NCBI GenBank assembly: GCA_963796675.1
Contig: CAWCMS010000020.1
Location: 186,001-250,000 of the forward strand
Length of the DNA stretch: 64,000 nucleotides
Direction: 5' to 3'
From: CAWCDJ01 sp963796675
Lineage (GTDB): Bacteria > Acidobacteriota > Terriglobia > Bryobacterales > Bryobacteraceae
A program made the translations under genes and the position numbers. The notes beneath the pieces are model-generated. The model was not told the origin of the DNA. It saw only the letters and a program-made list of their open reading frames with translations, and did no database searches. Positions 47,107 through 57,071 of the stretch are shown piece after piece (position 1 is the first letter of the stretch; each line of letters opens with the position of its first letter).

Positions 47107-48297
47107 ATGCAGGCAATCGCTAACCCAATCGCGGAACGTATATCTCTGATCAGCGTTTCATCCACCATGAAGGTCGCGGCGGACGCGGAAAAGCTCCGCA
47201 GCGAGGGTGTTGACGTGGTCGATTTCGGAGCCGGGGAACCGGACTTCCCTACCCCCGATAACATCAAGCAGGCAGCCATCCGCGCGCTCGAACAGAATTT
47301 CACCAAGTACACCGCGGCCGGCGGCATTGCCGAACTGAAGAAGGCGGTGTGCGAGCGGCACACGGCCGATTTCGGCACGGCCTACAAACCCTCCGAATGC
47401 CTCATCACGGTGGGCGGCAAGCACGCGATCTTCAACCTGATGCAGGCGCTGGTGAACCCGGGCGACGAGGTCGTGATCCCGGTGCCGTATTGGGTGACGT
47501 ACAAGGACGTGGTGAACTACGCCGGCGGCAAGTGCGTGTTCGTCGAGAGCGACGAAGACCAGGGCTTCACGGTGACGGCTGCGATGATCGAGCAGCACCT
47601 GACGCCGCGCACCCGCATGGTCATCATCAATTCGCCCTCGAACCCGAGCGGCGCGGTGATGGATCGCGGGGAGTTCGAAAAGATCTTCCACATCACGTCG
47701 AAGCGCGGCATCTATTTGATGACCGACGAGTGCTACTGCAAATTCCTGTACGATAGCGAGCCGTTTTCGATCGCGTCGCTGCCCGGCGCGAAGGAGACGG
47801 TGCTGGTGGCGGGGTCGCTTTCGAAGACGTATGCGATGACCGGCTGGCGTATCGGCTTCGGCCTGGTGCCGGCGCCGATCGTGGGCGCGATGACCAAGCT
47901 GCAGAGCCACTCCACGTCCAACCCGACCTCGATTGCGCAGAAGGCGGCGGTCGAGGCGTTGCGCGGGCCGCAGGAATCGGTCGGCTTGATGCTGGCGGAG
48001 TACAAGCAGCGGCGCAATTTCGTCATCAAAACGCTACGCGCCATTCCGGGCGTGACCTGCGCCGAGCCCCGGGGAGCGTTTTACGCTTATCCGAATCTCG
48101 GGGTAGTGCTGGGCAAGAACGGGATCGACAACACCCTGCAACTGTCCGAGCGGCTGTTGAACGAGGCGCACGTAGCGGTGGTTCCGGGCGAAGCGTTCGG
48201 CACGGACCGGCACGTCCGCATCTCCTACGCCACCTCGATGCACGAACTCGAGCGCGGCCTGGCGCGCATTCACGAATTCGTCGTGAAGAACTCCTGA
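47107..48297 (+). CDS. Aspartate-type class I aminotransferase
   Basis: The 396-residue PLP enzyme is intact. The substrate loop and fold motifs are VVDFGAGEPDFPTPDNIKQA, NSPSNPSGAVMDRGEFEKI, the Tyr motif (TDECYCKFLYD) and the PLP lysine SLSKTYAMTGWRIGFG. It is of the Thermus-type aspartate/prephenate aminotransferase class. It lies 12 bases after coaD and two bases before manA, so the three may be one unit. It is a paralogue of the frameshifted gene at 3983-5169. Confidence 0.93.
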   Translation: MQAIANPIAERISLISVSSTMKVAADAEKLRSEGVDVVDFGAGEPDFPTPDNIKQAAIRALEQNFTKYTAAGGIAELKKAVCERHTADFGTAYKPSECLITVGGKHAIFNLMQALVNPGDEVVIPVPYWVTYKDVVNYAGGKCVFVESDEDQGFTVTAAMIEQHLTPRTRMVIINSPSNPSGAVMDRGEFEKIFHITSKRGIYLMTDECYCKFLYDSEPFSIASLPGAKETVLVAGSLSKTYAMTGWRIGFGLVPAPIVGAMTKLQSHSTSNPTSIAQKAAVEALRGPQESVGLMLAEYKQRRNFVIKTLRAIPGVTCAEPRGAFYAYPNLGVVLGKNGIDNTLQLSERLLNEAHVAVVPGEAFGTDRHVRISYATSMHELERGLARIHEFVVKNS

Positions 48298-48299
48298 TC

Positions 48300-49103
48300 A
48301 TGTCCCAACCCATTCGCCTCACACCTTCTCTGCGCGAGAAGGTCTGGGGCAAGACCCGCCTGGAGCCGTGGTTCTCCAATGCGGACCGGCCGATCGGCGA
48401 GGCCTGGTTTCTGGCCGACCATGAACTGCCGCTGCTGATCAAACTGATCTTCACGTCGGAGCGGCTCTCCGTCCAGGTGCATCCGGACGACGGCGAAGAT
48501 GGCCCGTGCGGCAAGACCGAGATGTGGCACATTCTCGATGCCGAGCCCGGCGCCACGATCGCCATCGGCTTCCGCGAGCCGATCACCCGCGAGCGGTTGT
48601 GGGAATCGACGCGCACCGGGGAAGTGGAGCACCTGCTGAACTGGGTGCCGGTCAAGCCCGGCGAGACATACTTCACTCCGGCGCACACGGTGCATGCGAT
48701 CGGCGCCGGGATCGTGCTGTGCGAGATCCAGCAAAACTCCGACGTGACGTATCGCCTCTGGGATTACGGCCGGCCGCGTGAGATCCACGTCGAGAAGGCC
48801 GTACCGATCTCGGACCTGACGGTGCATCCCGGCGCGTCGCGCGCGATTCCGAAGGGCGACAGCCGCGCGGAGGTAGTGCGGTCGAAGCATTTCGTCACGG
48901 AACTGGTAAACGTAGCGGCGGGCGGAAGCTATACGCCACCGGTCGAGCGCTGCCAGATCTGGATCTGCACGGAAGGCGCAGCGTCGATCGGCGGATGCCC
49001 GTGCCGCGCGGGCGAAGTCTGGCTGCTGCCGGATGAGGGGATACAGCCGGTGATCGCATCGGCCGCCGGCGCACGATTCTTGCGGACCTGGGTGCCGGCT
49101 TAA
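48300..49103 (+). CDS. manA: Mannose-6-phosphate isomerase, class I
   Basis: The 267-residue short form of ManA is a cupin with the zinc site: LSVQVHPDDGEDGPCGKTEM (QVH and Glu) and YFTPAHTVHAIGAG (His), followed by EIQQNSDVTYRLWDYGRP. It interconverts fructose-6- and mannose-6-phosphate for GDP-mannose. It starts two bases after the aminotransferase stop. Its TAA overlaps the stop of a decayed permease on the other strand. Confidence 0.92.
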   Translation: MSQPIRLTPSLREKVWGKTRLEPWFSNADRPIGEAWFLADHELPLLIKLIFTSERLSVQVHPDDGEDGPCGKTEMWHILDAEPGATIAIGFREPITRERLWESTRTGEVEHLLNWVPVKPGETYFTPAHTVHAIGAGIVLCEIQQNSDVTYRLWDYGRPREIHVEKAVPISDLTVHPGASRAIPKGDSRAEVVRSKHFVTELVNVAAGGSYTPPVERCQIWICTEGAASIGGCPCRAGEVWLLPDEGIQPVIASAAGARFLRTWVPA

Positions 49104-49400
49104 TCCGCGCGCAGCACTTGCATCGGGTCGAACTGTGCGACGCCCGCCGCAAGCGGTTGAACGAGTGAAATCAGGCCCGCCGTCCACTTTGCGACAACGA
49201 GGCCCGCAGCCGACGCAGTCAATGTAAGAAGAATACTCCCAAAGCCGTGCGCAGCGCCATCTCACGTCGCCGTTCGCCGGAACGTGAGAGCAGCAGGTGG
49301 GCGACGTTGGCGCACGCGATCAGCAGCACGAAGCCCACAAGCCCCAGCAAAGCCAGGGACGCGCGGCCAACCGGCCCCGCCAGTTCGTCGCCGCACCGTG
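49100..49400 (-). pseudogene. Remnant of an ADOP-type ABC permease with an internal deletion
   Basis: On the minus strand, one frame gives the first FtsX segment (LGLVGFVLLIACANVAHLLL, then RRREMALRTALG). It runs into a stop after GVFFLH, and the adjacent frame gives a C-terminal FtsX end (ILLTLTASAAGLVVAKWTAG, FDPMQVLRAD, stop at 49100-49102). The two pieces are normally hundreds of residues apart in this family, so a large internal deletion plus a frame change joined them. The 5' part is missing as well; downstream of it lies the toxin-antitoxin pair. Its stop codon overlaps that of manA, so it is a relic fixed in the genome. Confidence 0.8.
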
Positions 49401-49401
49401 A

Positions 49402-49806
49402 TCAGATGGCCAGTGGCACACCGGTAATGGCAAGGTGCCGATCAGTGGACCAACAGATGGAATTCTTGCGGGATTGCATGATTACGAGGCCGTGCGCGTC
49501 GGCGAGGGTAAGTTTCTGATCCGCAAACTTCTTAATCAACCGGCTCGCCTTGCCCAATTCGGCGCTATCGAATGGCAGAATGCTCAGCGGCTGCAATTCC
49601 TGAATGAAGTTCAGAAATTGGATCGACCGCTGGGAGTCATATCGCCGAAGAAACCAGCCGTGGCCTTCCGCGACCACCAGAGCAGATGTGACCAACTGTG
49701 GCGGGCCGGAAAACAACCTGCGAAATAGAGGGTGATAGCTGTCGGAACGATCGAGGAACGCAATCAGCGCCGAAGTGTCTACATACGCTTCAGTCTTTTG
49801 CGCCAT
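49402..49806 (-). CDS. PIN-domain toxin (VapC-like)
   Basis: The 134-residue product starts at ATG 49806. PIN-domain acidic residues are visible: AYVDTSALIAFLD (first Asp), then Glu in VVAEGHG, LTLADAHGLVIM (Asp) and STDRHL (Asp). It should be a Mg-dependent RNase toxin. It overlaps the antitoxin gene by 17 bases, the usual order antitoxin-toxin. It lies next to the relic permease, an accessory spot between ordinary genes. Confidence 0.85.
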   Translation of the reverse strand: MAQKTEAYVDTSALIAFLDRSDSYHPLFRRLFSGPPQLVTSALVVAEGHGWFLRRYDSQRSIQFLNFIQELQPLSILPFDSAELGKASRLIKKFADQKLTLADAHGLVIMQSRKNSICWSTDRHLAITGVPLAI

Positions 49807-50014
49807 AGACCAGCTCGTCGATTGATTGGCTGGAATGCGGATCGCCTGATTCGATAAATCCGGCATATCGCATCCAAGGGGCGTCCGAGGATGCGGGAAG
49901 TTGGTTCCTAAGCGACTGCCGGACAAATTCCGCGATCGAGATACCGCGGAGCCGCGCTTCTTTCTTCACCAACAGGTACTCGGTGCGATCTAAACTGATC
50001 TGCGTCCGGATCAT
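49790..50014 (-). CDS. CopG/ribbon-helix-helix antitoxin of the PIN toxin
   Basis: The 74-residue product (ATG 50014) has an N-terminal ribbon-helix-helix (MIRTQISLDRTEYLLVKKEA, RGISIAEFVRQSLRN) that binds operator DNA. A C-terminal tail (SSQSIDELVYGAKD) should thread into the toxin. It probably autorepresses the operon. It overlaps the toxin start by 17 bases. Confidence 0.82.
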   Translation of the reverse strand: MIRTQISLDRTEYLLVKKEARLRGISIAEFVRQSLRNQLPASSDAPWMRYAGFIESGDPHSSQSIDELVYGAKD

Positions 50015-50059
50015 GTTATCACCTGCTCCCTCCATGATAACAGACGTGGTGCCGCCCTA

Positions 50060-50998
50060 TTACGCGTCCACGTGATCGTGGAAGAAGCGCTCGAGCGCCA
50101 GCTTGTTCTTCGGCGCGAGGTCGCCGGATAGCTGATGCATCTCGGCGGGCGTCATCGGGCGGAAGGCCTTGGCGACGGCTACATTGCGCTCGATGTGCTC
50201 GACCTTCGGCATCCCGATCACAGCCGCGGCCACAGGCAGCGACATCGTATATTGAATGAGCTTCTCGTAGGGCGCCTGGCCCACCAGCGCGTCCTGCGCG
50301 AAGATCTTCATCGCGGTCACGCCCATCTTCTTGCGTAACGCGACGGGCAGCGCGGTGGTCTCGAAGCTCGGCGACGCTCCCTTCACCATGCCGCGCATCG
50401 CGGCATTCAGCGCCATCTGCGTGCAATCGAAGGTGTGGCGCTCGAGGGCGGTCTTCAGCACATCGGGGAAGGCGTGGCAGGTGATGCCGATGAAGCGCGC
50501 CATCTTCTGCTCCTTGGCCTTCACCGCGGCCTCGTAAGCGCCACCCTTGGCCGAGATCGCCTCGAGATCGTCCGGCCCCATCAGGGCATGGATGTGGAGC
50601 AGGTCCAGATGGTCAACTTGCAGGCGCTTCAGGCTGATCTCAAGCTTGCGCATGAAGTCGTCGTACTTGCGCTGGTCGATCTTACTGGCGAGCCAGAGGC
50701 CTTTGCGTCCGCGCGCCTTCAGCACCTTGCCGATGGCGACCTGGCTTTCGCCGTTCGACCCGTAGCTTTCAGCCGTATCGATGTAGTTGATGCCGAGATC
50801 GAGTGCGTGGCTCAAGACTTCGGGGCGCTGATCTTCGGGGTAACCCACAAAGCGGCTGCCGGCGCCGAAGGCGAGGATCGACACCTGCGCGCCGGTGCTG
50901 CCGAGAGTGCGCATCGGCATCCCGGTGGCTGAAATCAGGGGAGTGGCGGCGGCGCCAAGCGCGGCGGTGCCGAGGAAGTCGCGACGGGAGATGCTCAT
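50060..50998 (-). CDS. Tat-exported aldo/keto reductase
   Basis: The 312-residue product starts with a twin-arginine signal (MSISRRDFLGTAALGAAATP), so it is probably exported folded with its cofactor. The AKR barrel follows: LGINYIDTAESYGSNGESQV (Tyr in ESYG), LWLASKID (Lys), VDHLDLLHIHALMG (His). The C-terminal 'AAVIGMPKVEHIERNVAVAK' is the usual end. It is one of two AKR genes here; the other (34927-35901) has no Tat signal. The substrate is unknown. ATG 50998 is used because MSISRR starts the Tat motif. Confidence 0.9.
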   Translation of the reverse strand: MSISRRDFLGTAALGAAATPLISATGMPMRTLGSTGAQVSILAFGAGSRFVGYPEDQRPEVLSHALDLGINYIDTAESYGSNGESQVAIGKVLKARGRKGLWLASKIDQRKYDDFMRKLEISLKRLQVDHLDLLHIHALMGPDDLEAISAKGGAYEAAVKAKEQKMARFIGITCHAFPDVLKTALERHTFDCTQMALNAAMRGMVKGASPSFETTALPVALRKKMGVTAMKIFAQDALVGQAPYEKLIQYTMSLPVAAAVIGMPKVEHIERNVAVAKAFRPMTPAEMHQLSGDLAPKNKLALERFFHDHVDA

Positions 50999-51028
50999 AC
51001 TGGCTCCTTTATGGGAGCCTAGCACGGA

Positions 51029-51448
51029 TCACTCACTAAGCAAATGCAAGACCACACTCCGGCGATGATTCGCCGCACGATGCTCGAAGACGTAGATGCC
51101 CTGCCAAGTTCCCAGCGCCATGCGGCCTTCGAGCACGGGAATCGAAAGCTGCGTCAAGGTCAGCGCCGCGCGGATGTGCGCGGGCATATCGTCAGAGCCT
51201 TCGATGGTATGGCGGTAGAGGCGGTTGTCTTCGGGGACCATGCGCTCGAAGAAACGGTTGAGGTCGTAGACCACGTCCGGATCGGCATTCTCCTGCACGG
51301 TGAGCGAGGCAGACGTGTGTTGGATGAACAGCGTCAGCAGGCCCGTCTGCACCGTTTGGCCGGCGAGCCATCCCGCCACGTCCCCGGTGATGTCGTAGAG
51401 GCCCTTGCCGCGCGTCGAGACCTGGAGCCGGTGCGTGAACTGTGGCAA
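51029..51448 (-). CDS. YjbQ/UPF0047 family protein (secondary thiamine-phosphate synthase-type)
   Basis: The 139-residue product matches the YjbQ family: LYDITGDVAGWLAGQTVQTG, LTLFIQHTSASLTVQENADP (with the HTSA/T-x-ENAD motif), LGTWQGIYVFEHRAANHRRS. The family has weak thiamine phosphate synthase activity in vitro, and its cell role is unclear. TTG 51448 appears to be the start, five bases after the glmS stop, so it is likely cotranscribed with glmS. Confidence 0.9.
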   Translation of the reverse strand: MPQFTHRLQVSTRGKGLYDITGDVAGWLAGQTVQTGLLTLFIQHTSASLTVQENADPDVVYDLNRFFERMVPEDNRLYRHTIEGSDDMPAHIRAALTLTQLSIPVLEGRMALGTWQGIYVFEHRAANHRRSVVLHLLSE

Positions 51449-51453
51449 CCGGA

Positions 51454-53307
<1,854 letters not shown>

Positions 53308-53313
53308 GACCCC

Positions 53314-53319
53314 ATTATA
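53314..53319 (-). promoter_or_regulatory. -10 element of glmS placed for a leaderless transcript
   Basis: TATAAT on the minus strand is followed by GGGGTC and then ATG. With a usual 6-7 base spacing, transcription begins at the A of the ATG. No -35 hexamer near 17 bases upstream is convincing. Confidence 0.55.
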
Positions 53320-53382
53320 GGAGCGGGAATAGAGGTTACCGGCAGTTGCCGGATGCCATTTGTGTACTATTACGGGCCAGGG

Positions 53383-53628
53383 TCAGTCCAGGATTTCCAC
53401 GCGGTACTCTTCAATGACGGGATTGGAAAGCACGTCGTGCGCGGCGGCCTCGACTTCCTTTTGCGCCTGGTCGCGGCTGAGGCCCTCGGCGATGGCGATG
53501 TCGAAGAACTTACCCTGCCGGACATCCGCAATACCGTGATAACCCAGGCCGTTGAGAGCCGAGCGAACCGTCTGGCCCTGCGGGTCGAGCACGGTGGTCT
53601 TCAGCGACACAAAAACACGAGCTTTCAT
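53383..53628 (-). CDS. purS: Phosphoribosylformylglycinamidine synthase subunit PurS
   Basis: The 81-residue product (ATG 53628) matches PurS: MKARVFVSLKTTVLDPQGQT, then VRSALNGLGYHGIADVRQGK and IEEYRVEIL. It bridges PurL and PurQ in FGAM synthase. The partners are not adjacent, so they are encoded elsewhere. A GATAAT box (53638-53643, extended -10 TGCGATAAT) lies nine bases before the ATG. Confidence 0.9.
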   Translation of the reverse strand: MKARVFVSLKTTVLDPQGQTVRSALNGLGYHGIADVRQGKFFDIAIAEGLSRDQAQKEVEAAAHDVLSNPVIEEYRVEILD

Positions 53629-53674
53629 GGAAATTCGATTATCGCACGACAAACGGCCCGGAACGTGCAAGACA

Positions 53675-54538
53675 ATGAAGATAATGACTGTTCAGCCAAC
53701 GCTTCACCGCGGCATCGGAGTTTTCGATTCGGGCGCGGGAGGCCTTACCGTACTCCAGGCGCTGCGCCGCCGCATGCCGCATCACGATTTCGTCTACCTG
53801 GGCGACACCGCGCGCGTCCCGTACGGCCGCAAGCCTCCACAGATGGTACGCGACTTCGCTTATGGGATTTCCGATTTCCTGTGCGGCATGGGCATCGAAG
53901 GTCTGGTGGTGGCGTGCAACACGGCTTCGGCAGTGGCACTGCCCGGATTGGCGGAACGGTGCGAGGTCCCTGTGTGGGGAGTGATCGACCCGGGTGTGGA
54001 AGCCGCGACACGCGCGACGCGGTCGGGCTACGTCGGAGTGATCGGGACCAAGGGGACGATCGGCAGCGGCGCCTACCAGCGGCGCCTGGAGGCCAAAGGT
54101 CTGAAGGTGTGGGCGCAGGCCTGTCCAATGCTGGTGCACGTGGTGGAAGAAGGACTGGCCAATTCGCCCGAAGGCGAAGTGATGGTGCGGCATTACCTGG
54201 CGGGACGTCCGGAGATCGACACGCTGGTTCTGGGATGCACCCACTATCCGATTCTGCGTTCCACGATCCAGCGGGTATTGGGGGACGGTGTGACGCTGGT
54301 GGATAGCGCCGAAGTCACAGCGGAACGGGTGAGCGCGACGCTCGATCGTCCGCCGGTCGCAAAGGGGAACGGGCGCGTGGTGCATTACGTAACCGGCGAC
54401 CCAACGGCGTTCGCACACACCGCGGAAACCATTGCCGGAGTGGAAGGGGAGATCATTCCGCTTTCGGTCACGGAACTCAGCAGGATGGATCTCCCGGTAC
54501 GAGTAGCGCAGGACGGCGCGGCGGCGTTGCAGCCTTAA
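53675..54538 (+). CDS. murI: Glutamate racemase
   Basis: The 287-residue product has both catalytic Cys motifs: GVFDSGAGGLTVLQALRRRM, VVACNTASAVALPGL (first Cys) and LVLGCTHYPILRSTIQRVL (second Cys). It makes D-glutamate for peptidoglycan. ATG 53675 or ATG 53684 (three codons later) may be the start; no strong Shine-Dalgarno separates them. It is convergent with ftsZ, overlapping it by four bases, and opposite to purS. Confidence 0.94.
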   Translation: MKIMTVQPTLHRGIGVFDSGAGGLTVLQALRRRMPHHDFVYLGDTARVPYGRKPPQMVRDFAYGISDFLCGMGIEGLVVACNTASAVALPGLAERCEVPVWGVIDPGVEAATRATRSGYVGVIGTKGTIGSGAYQRRLEAKGLKVWAQACPMLVHVVEEGLANSPEGEVMVRHYLAGRPEIDTLVLGCTHYPILRSTIQRVLGDGVTLVDSAEVTAERVSATLDRPPVAKGNGRVVHYVTGDPTAFAHTAETIAGVEGEIIPLSVTELSRMDLPVRVAQDGAAALQP

Positions 54539-55737
54539 TTCAACAAACGGCCCTGGCGCAAATAGGCCGGGGTATCGAGATCGTCAAGATCGAGCATCGG
54601 CTCGGGCTCGGCGATCACTTCGGGCTCGGGCTCCGGTTCCGGAACGGGTGCGGCGGCGATTTCTTCGACTGCCGGTTCCGGCTCCGGGTCGGGCTCGGTG
54701 ACGCGCGTTACTGTTACGACGCCGCGGCGCTCGGCGGGCGCGGTGGTCACAACGGCAGGCTCCGGGCGGAAGCCGGTGGCGATCACCGTCACCTTCACGG
54801 CGTCCTGCATGTCCTCGTTCAGGATCACGCCGAAGTTGATCTGGACATCGTCGCACTCGGCAGCCTGGCGGATGATGGAGCAGGCCTCGTTGACGTCGTG
54901 GAAGCCGAGGCGGCTGGACCCGGTGATGTTGATCAGCATGCTGCGGGAGCCGGCGATCTTGGTGTCTTCGAGCAGGGGGCAACTGATGGCCTGCCGCGCG
55001 GCCTCGATCACGGCGTTCTCGCCGCGCGCGATGGCGGTACCCATCATCGCGTAACCCATGCCCACCATCGCGGACTTGATATCGGCGAAGTCGCGGTTAA
55101 TGGCGCCGGTGGTGTTGATGATGTCGCTGATGCCTTGCACGGCCTGGCGCAGCAGATCGTCGGCGACCTTGAAGGCCTGGAAGAAGCCGGTGCCGCGGGG
55201 GACCAGGGAGAGCAGACGGTCGTTGGGGATGGCGATGACGGTATCGACGGTAGAGGCCAGCTTCTCCAGCCCCTCTTCGGCCATACGCATGCGGCGCGGC
55301 CCTTCGAAGCCGAAAGGCTTGGTGACCACCGCGATGGTCAGAGCGTCAAGCTCCTTGGCAAGCGTGGCAATGACCGGCGCGGCGCCCGTGCCCGTGCCGC
55401 CGCCGAGGCCCGCGGTGACAAAGACCAGATCCGCGCCCTGCAGCACTTCCACAATGCGGTCTGTGTTTTCGAGCGCGGCCTGCCGGCCGAGTTCGGCGTT
55501 CGACCCCGCACCGAGGCCGTTGGTCATCTTGGCGCCGAGTTGCAGCTTATTGGGAACCGCGCATGCGTTGAGGGCCTGCAGGTCGGTGTTCATGGCGTAG
55601 AACTCCACGCCGTCCAGCCCTTCGGCCACCATGCGAGCCACGGCGTTGCATCCGCCGCCGCCCACACCGATTACCTTCATGCGCGCGCCCGAGCGCCCTT
55701 CTTCTTCGATTTCGTACTTGAGATCGTCGATCCCCAT
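54535..55737 (-). CDS. ftsZ: Cell division GTPase FtsZ
   Basis: The 400-residue tubulin homologue has the GTP site GGGTGTGAAPVIA (~112-124), the N-terminal VIGVGGGGCNAVARM and the T7 loop NRDFADIKSAMVGMG. The C-terminus has an acidic Pro/Glu-rich linker and a conserved tail (DLDTPAYLRQGRLLN) for FtsA and ZipA-type partners. It forms the Z ring. The ATG is preceded by a good AGGGGAGG six bases away, unlike many genes here. The palindromic repeat 55767-55852 separates it from ftsA. Confidence 0.97.
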   Translation of the reverse strand: MGIDDLKYEIEEEGRSGARMKVIGVGGGGCNAVARMVAEGLDGVEFYAMNTDLQALNACAVPNKLQLGAKMTNGLGAGSNAELGRQAALENTDRIVEVLQGADLVFVTAGLGGGTGTGAAPVIATLAKELDALTIAVVTKPFGFEGPRRMRMAEEGLEKLASTVDTVIAIPNDRLLSLVPRGTGFFQAFKVADDLLRQAVQGISDIINTTGAINRDFADIKSAMVGMGYAMMGTAIARGENAVIEAARQAISCPLLEDTKIAGSRSMLINITGSSRLGFHDVNEACSIIRQAAECDDVQINFGVILNEDMQDAVKVTVIATGFRPEPAVVTTAPAERRGVVTVTRVTEPDPEPEPAVEEIAAAPVPEPEPEPEVIAEPEPMLDLDDLDTPAYLRQGRLLN

Positions 55738-55766
55738 TGTGAGCCTCCCCTTGAACTAGTGACCTG

Positions 55767-55852
55767 GTGGGGCAGGCATTCAGCCTGCATCGGGCTTCAG
55801 CCCGGCTGCCGGAGGCGGGCTGAAGCCCGCCGCAGGATGAATCCTGCCCCAC
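55767..55852. repeat. Palindromic intergenic element, cloverleaf type, copy 2 (between ftsA and ftsZ)
   Basis: This 86-bp element has outer arms GTGGGGCAGGCATTCAGCCT and the reverse complement of AGGATGAATCCTGCCCCAC, and two inner hairpins CGGGCT/AGCCCG and GCGGGCT/AGCCCGC. It has the same plan as 3870-3957. In the mRNA it would fold just upstream of the ftsZ ribosome binding site, so it may set the ftsA/ftsZ ratio. Confidence 0.75.
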
Positions 55853-55863
55853 TCACAGCGAAC

Positions 55864-57063
55864 TTACCGCAGGATCTTTCCCAGCCAGCCGGCGGCCTCA
55901 CGCTGGTGCTCCACCTGCATTTTGAGTTGTCCCGAGTACATCGCCAAGCCGGCGGCGGTGCACCACTCCGGATCGTTCATCGTTTCCGGCCAATCCTGAA
56001 TGCCGACGGCCAGACCGTAGCGTGCCTGGCACAACAACTCGCGCTCGGCGATGTCGCAGAGGTCGGGCAGGCATGCCGCGCCCCCGGTGAGGAAAACGCC
56101 GCCAATCAGCGCGCGGTCCATGCCGACGCGGGCTAGCTCGCCGCGCACGAAGCGGAACAACTCCGTGGCGCGCGCTTCGAGCACCTGGCTGACAAACTTG
56201 CGAGGGGCGTGGCGGCGTTCGCGATTCTCCGGCGTGGGCATCTCGACCAGCACGTTCTCGAGGCAGTGATCCGCGATCGCCCCGCCGAATTCGAGCTTCA
56301 CCAGCTCGGCGTCTTCGTAAGCCAGTGTCAGGGCCTGGGCCAGATCGCGAGTAAAATGGTCGCCGCAGATCCGGATGGTGGAGGCCAGGTGCATGGAGTC
56401 GCCGTAGTAGACCACCAGTTCCGTGGAATGCGAGCCGATATCTACCACCGCGATGCCTTCGCGGCGCTCCTCGGGCAGTACCGCGGCATAGCAGGCGGCC
56501 AGGCCTTCGAATATCGATTCTTCCGCCATCAGGTGCGCCTCGTTGACGGCGCCGATCAGCGAATTATGCTCCTGCACCGAGCCGATTACCACGTGGACAT
56601 TGATCTCCAGCCGCGAGGCCAGCATGCGGCGGGGGTCGCGATGGCCGGGGTGATCGTCCACCACGAAATCCTGCGGGAACAACTGCAGCACCATATTGTC
56701 TTCCTGCAGTTGCACGTGCGATGCGCGATCGACCACGCGGTTGACGTCGCGCTGTTCAATTTCCCGGACGTGTCCGAGTTCGATGACGCCGCGGCCGTTG
56801 GCGCCGCGCACGGTGGGGCCGCCCATCCCCACCACCACCGATTCCACGGAAACCTGCGCATTGGCCTCGGCCTCCCGCAAAGCCGCCAGAATCGAAGCCG
56901 CTACCGCGCCCTGGTCCGCAATCCGGCCCTTGATCCAGCCGTGGGACGCGCTCGTGCCGCAGCCGAGAAACCGCAGGCAGCCTCCTTCCACGATGCAGAT
57001 CACCAACCGCGTGCGGCGGCTGCCTGCGTCGAGACCAACTGCGTAAATCGGTTTCACTGCCAT
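55864..57063 (-). CDS. ftsA: Cell division protein FtsA
   Basis: The 399-residue actin-like protein has AVGLDAGSRRTRLVICIVEG (phosphate 1), IAVVDIGSHSTELVVYYGD (phosphate 2), the SHS2/1C region (residues ~85-165) and VFLTGGAACLPDLCDIAE. The C-terminus AAGWLGKILR is the amphipathic membrane-targeting helix. It anchors FtsZ to the membrane. It starts eight bases after the ftsQ stop. Confidence 0.92.
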   Translation of the reverse strand: MAVKPIYAVGLDAGSRRTRLVICIVEGGCLRFLGCGTSASHGWIKGRIADQGAVAASILAALREAEANAQVSVESVVVGMGGPTVRGANGRGVIELGHVREIEQRDVNRVVDRASHVQLQEDNMVLQLFPQDFVVDDHPGHRDPRRMLASRLEINVHVVIGSVQEHNSLIGAVNEAHLMAEESIFEGLAACYAAVLPEERREGIAVVDIGSHSTELVVYYGDSMHLASTIRICGDHFTRDLAQALTLAYEDAELVKLEFGGAIADHCLENVLVEMPTPENRERRHAPRKFVSQVLEARATELFRFVRGELARVGMDRALIGGVFLTGGAACLPDLCDIAERELLCQARYGLAVGIQDWPETMNDPEWCTAAGLAMYSGQLKMQVEHQREAAGWLGKILR

Positions 57064-57071
57064 GGGCCCAT

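Noticed and set aside
53308..53382. glmS ribozyme upstream of glmS
   Set aside because: Only 75 bases separate glmS from purS, and the -10 box lies six bases before the start codon, so no leader exists to hold the ribozyme.
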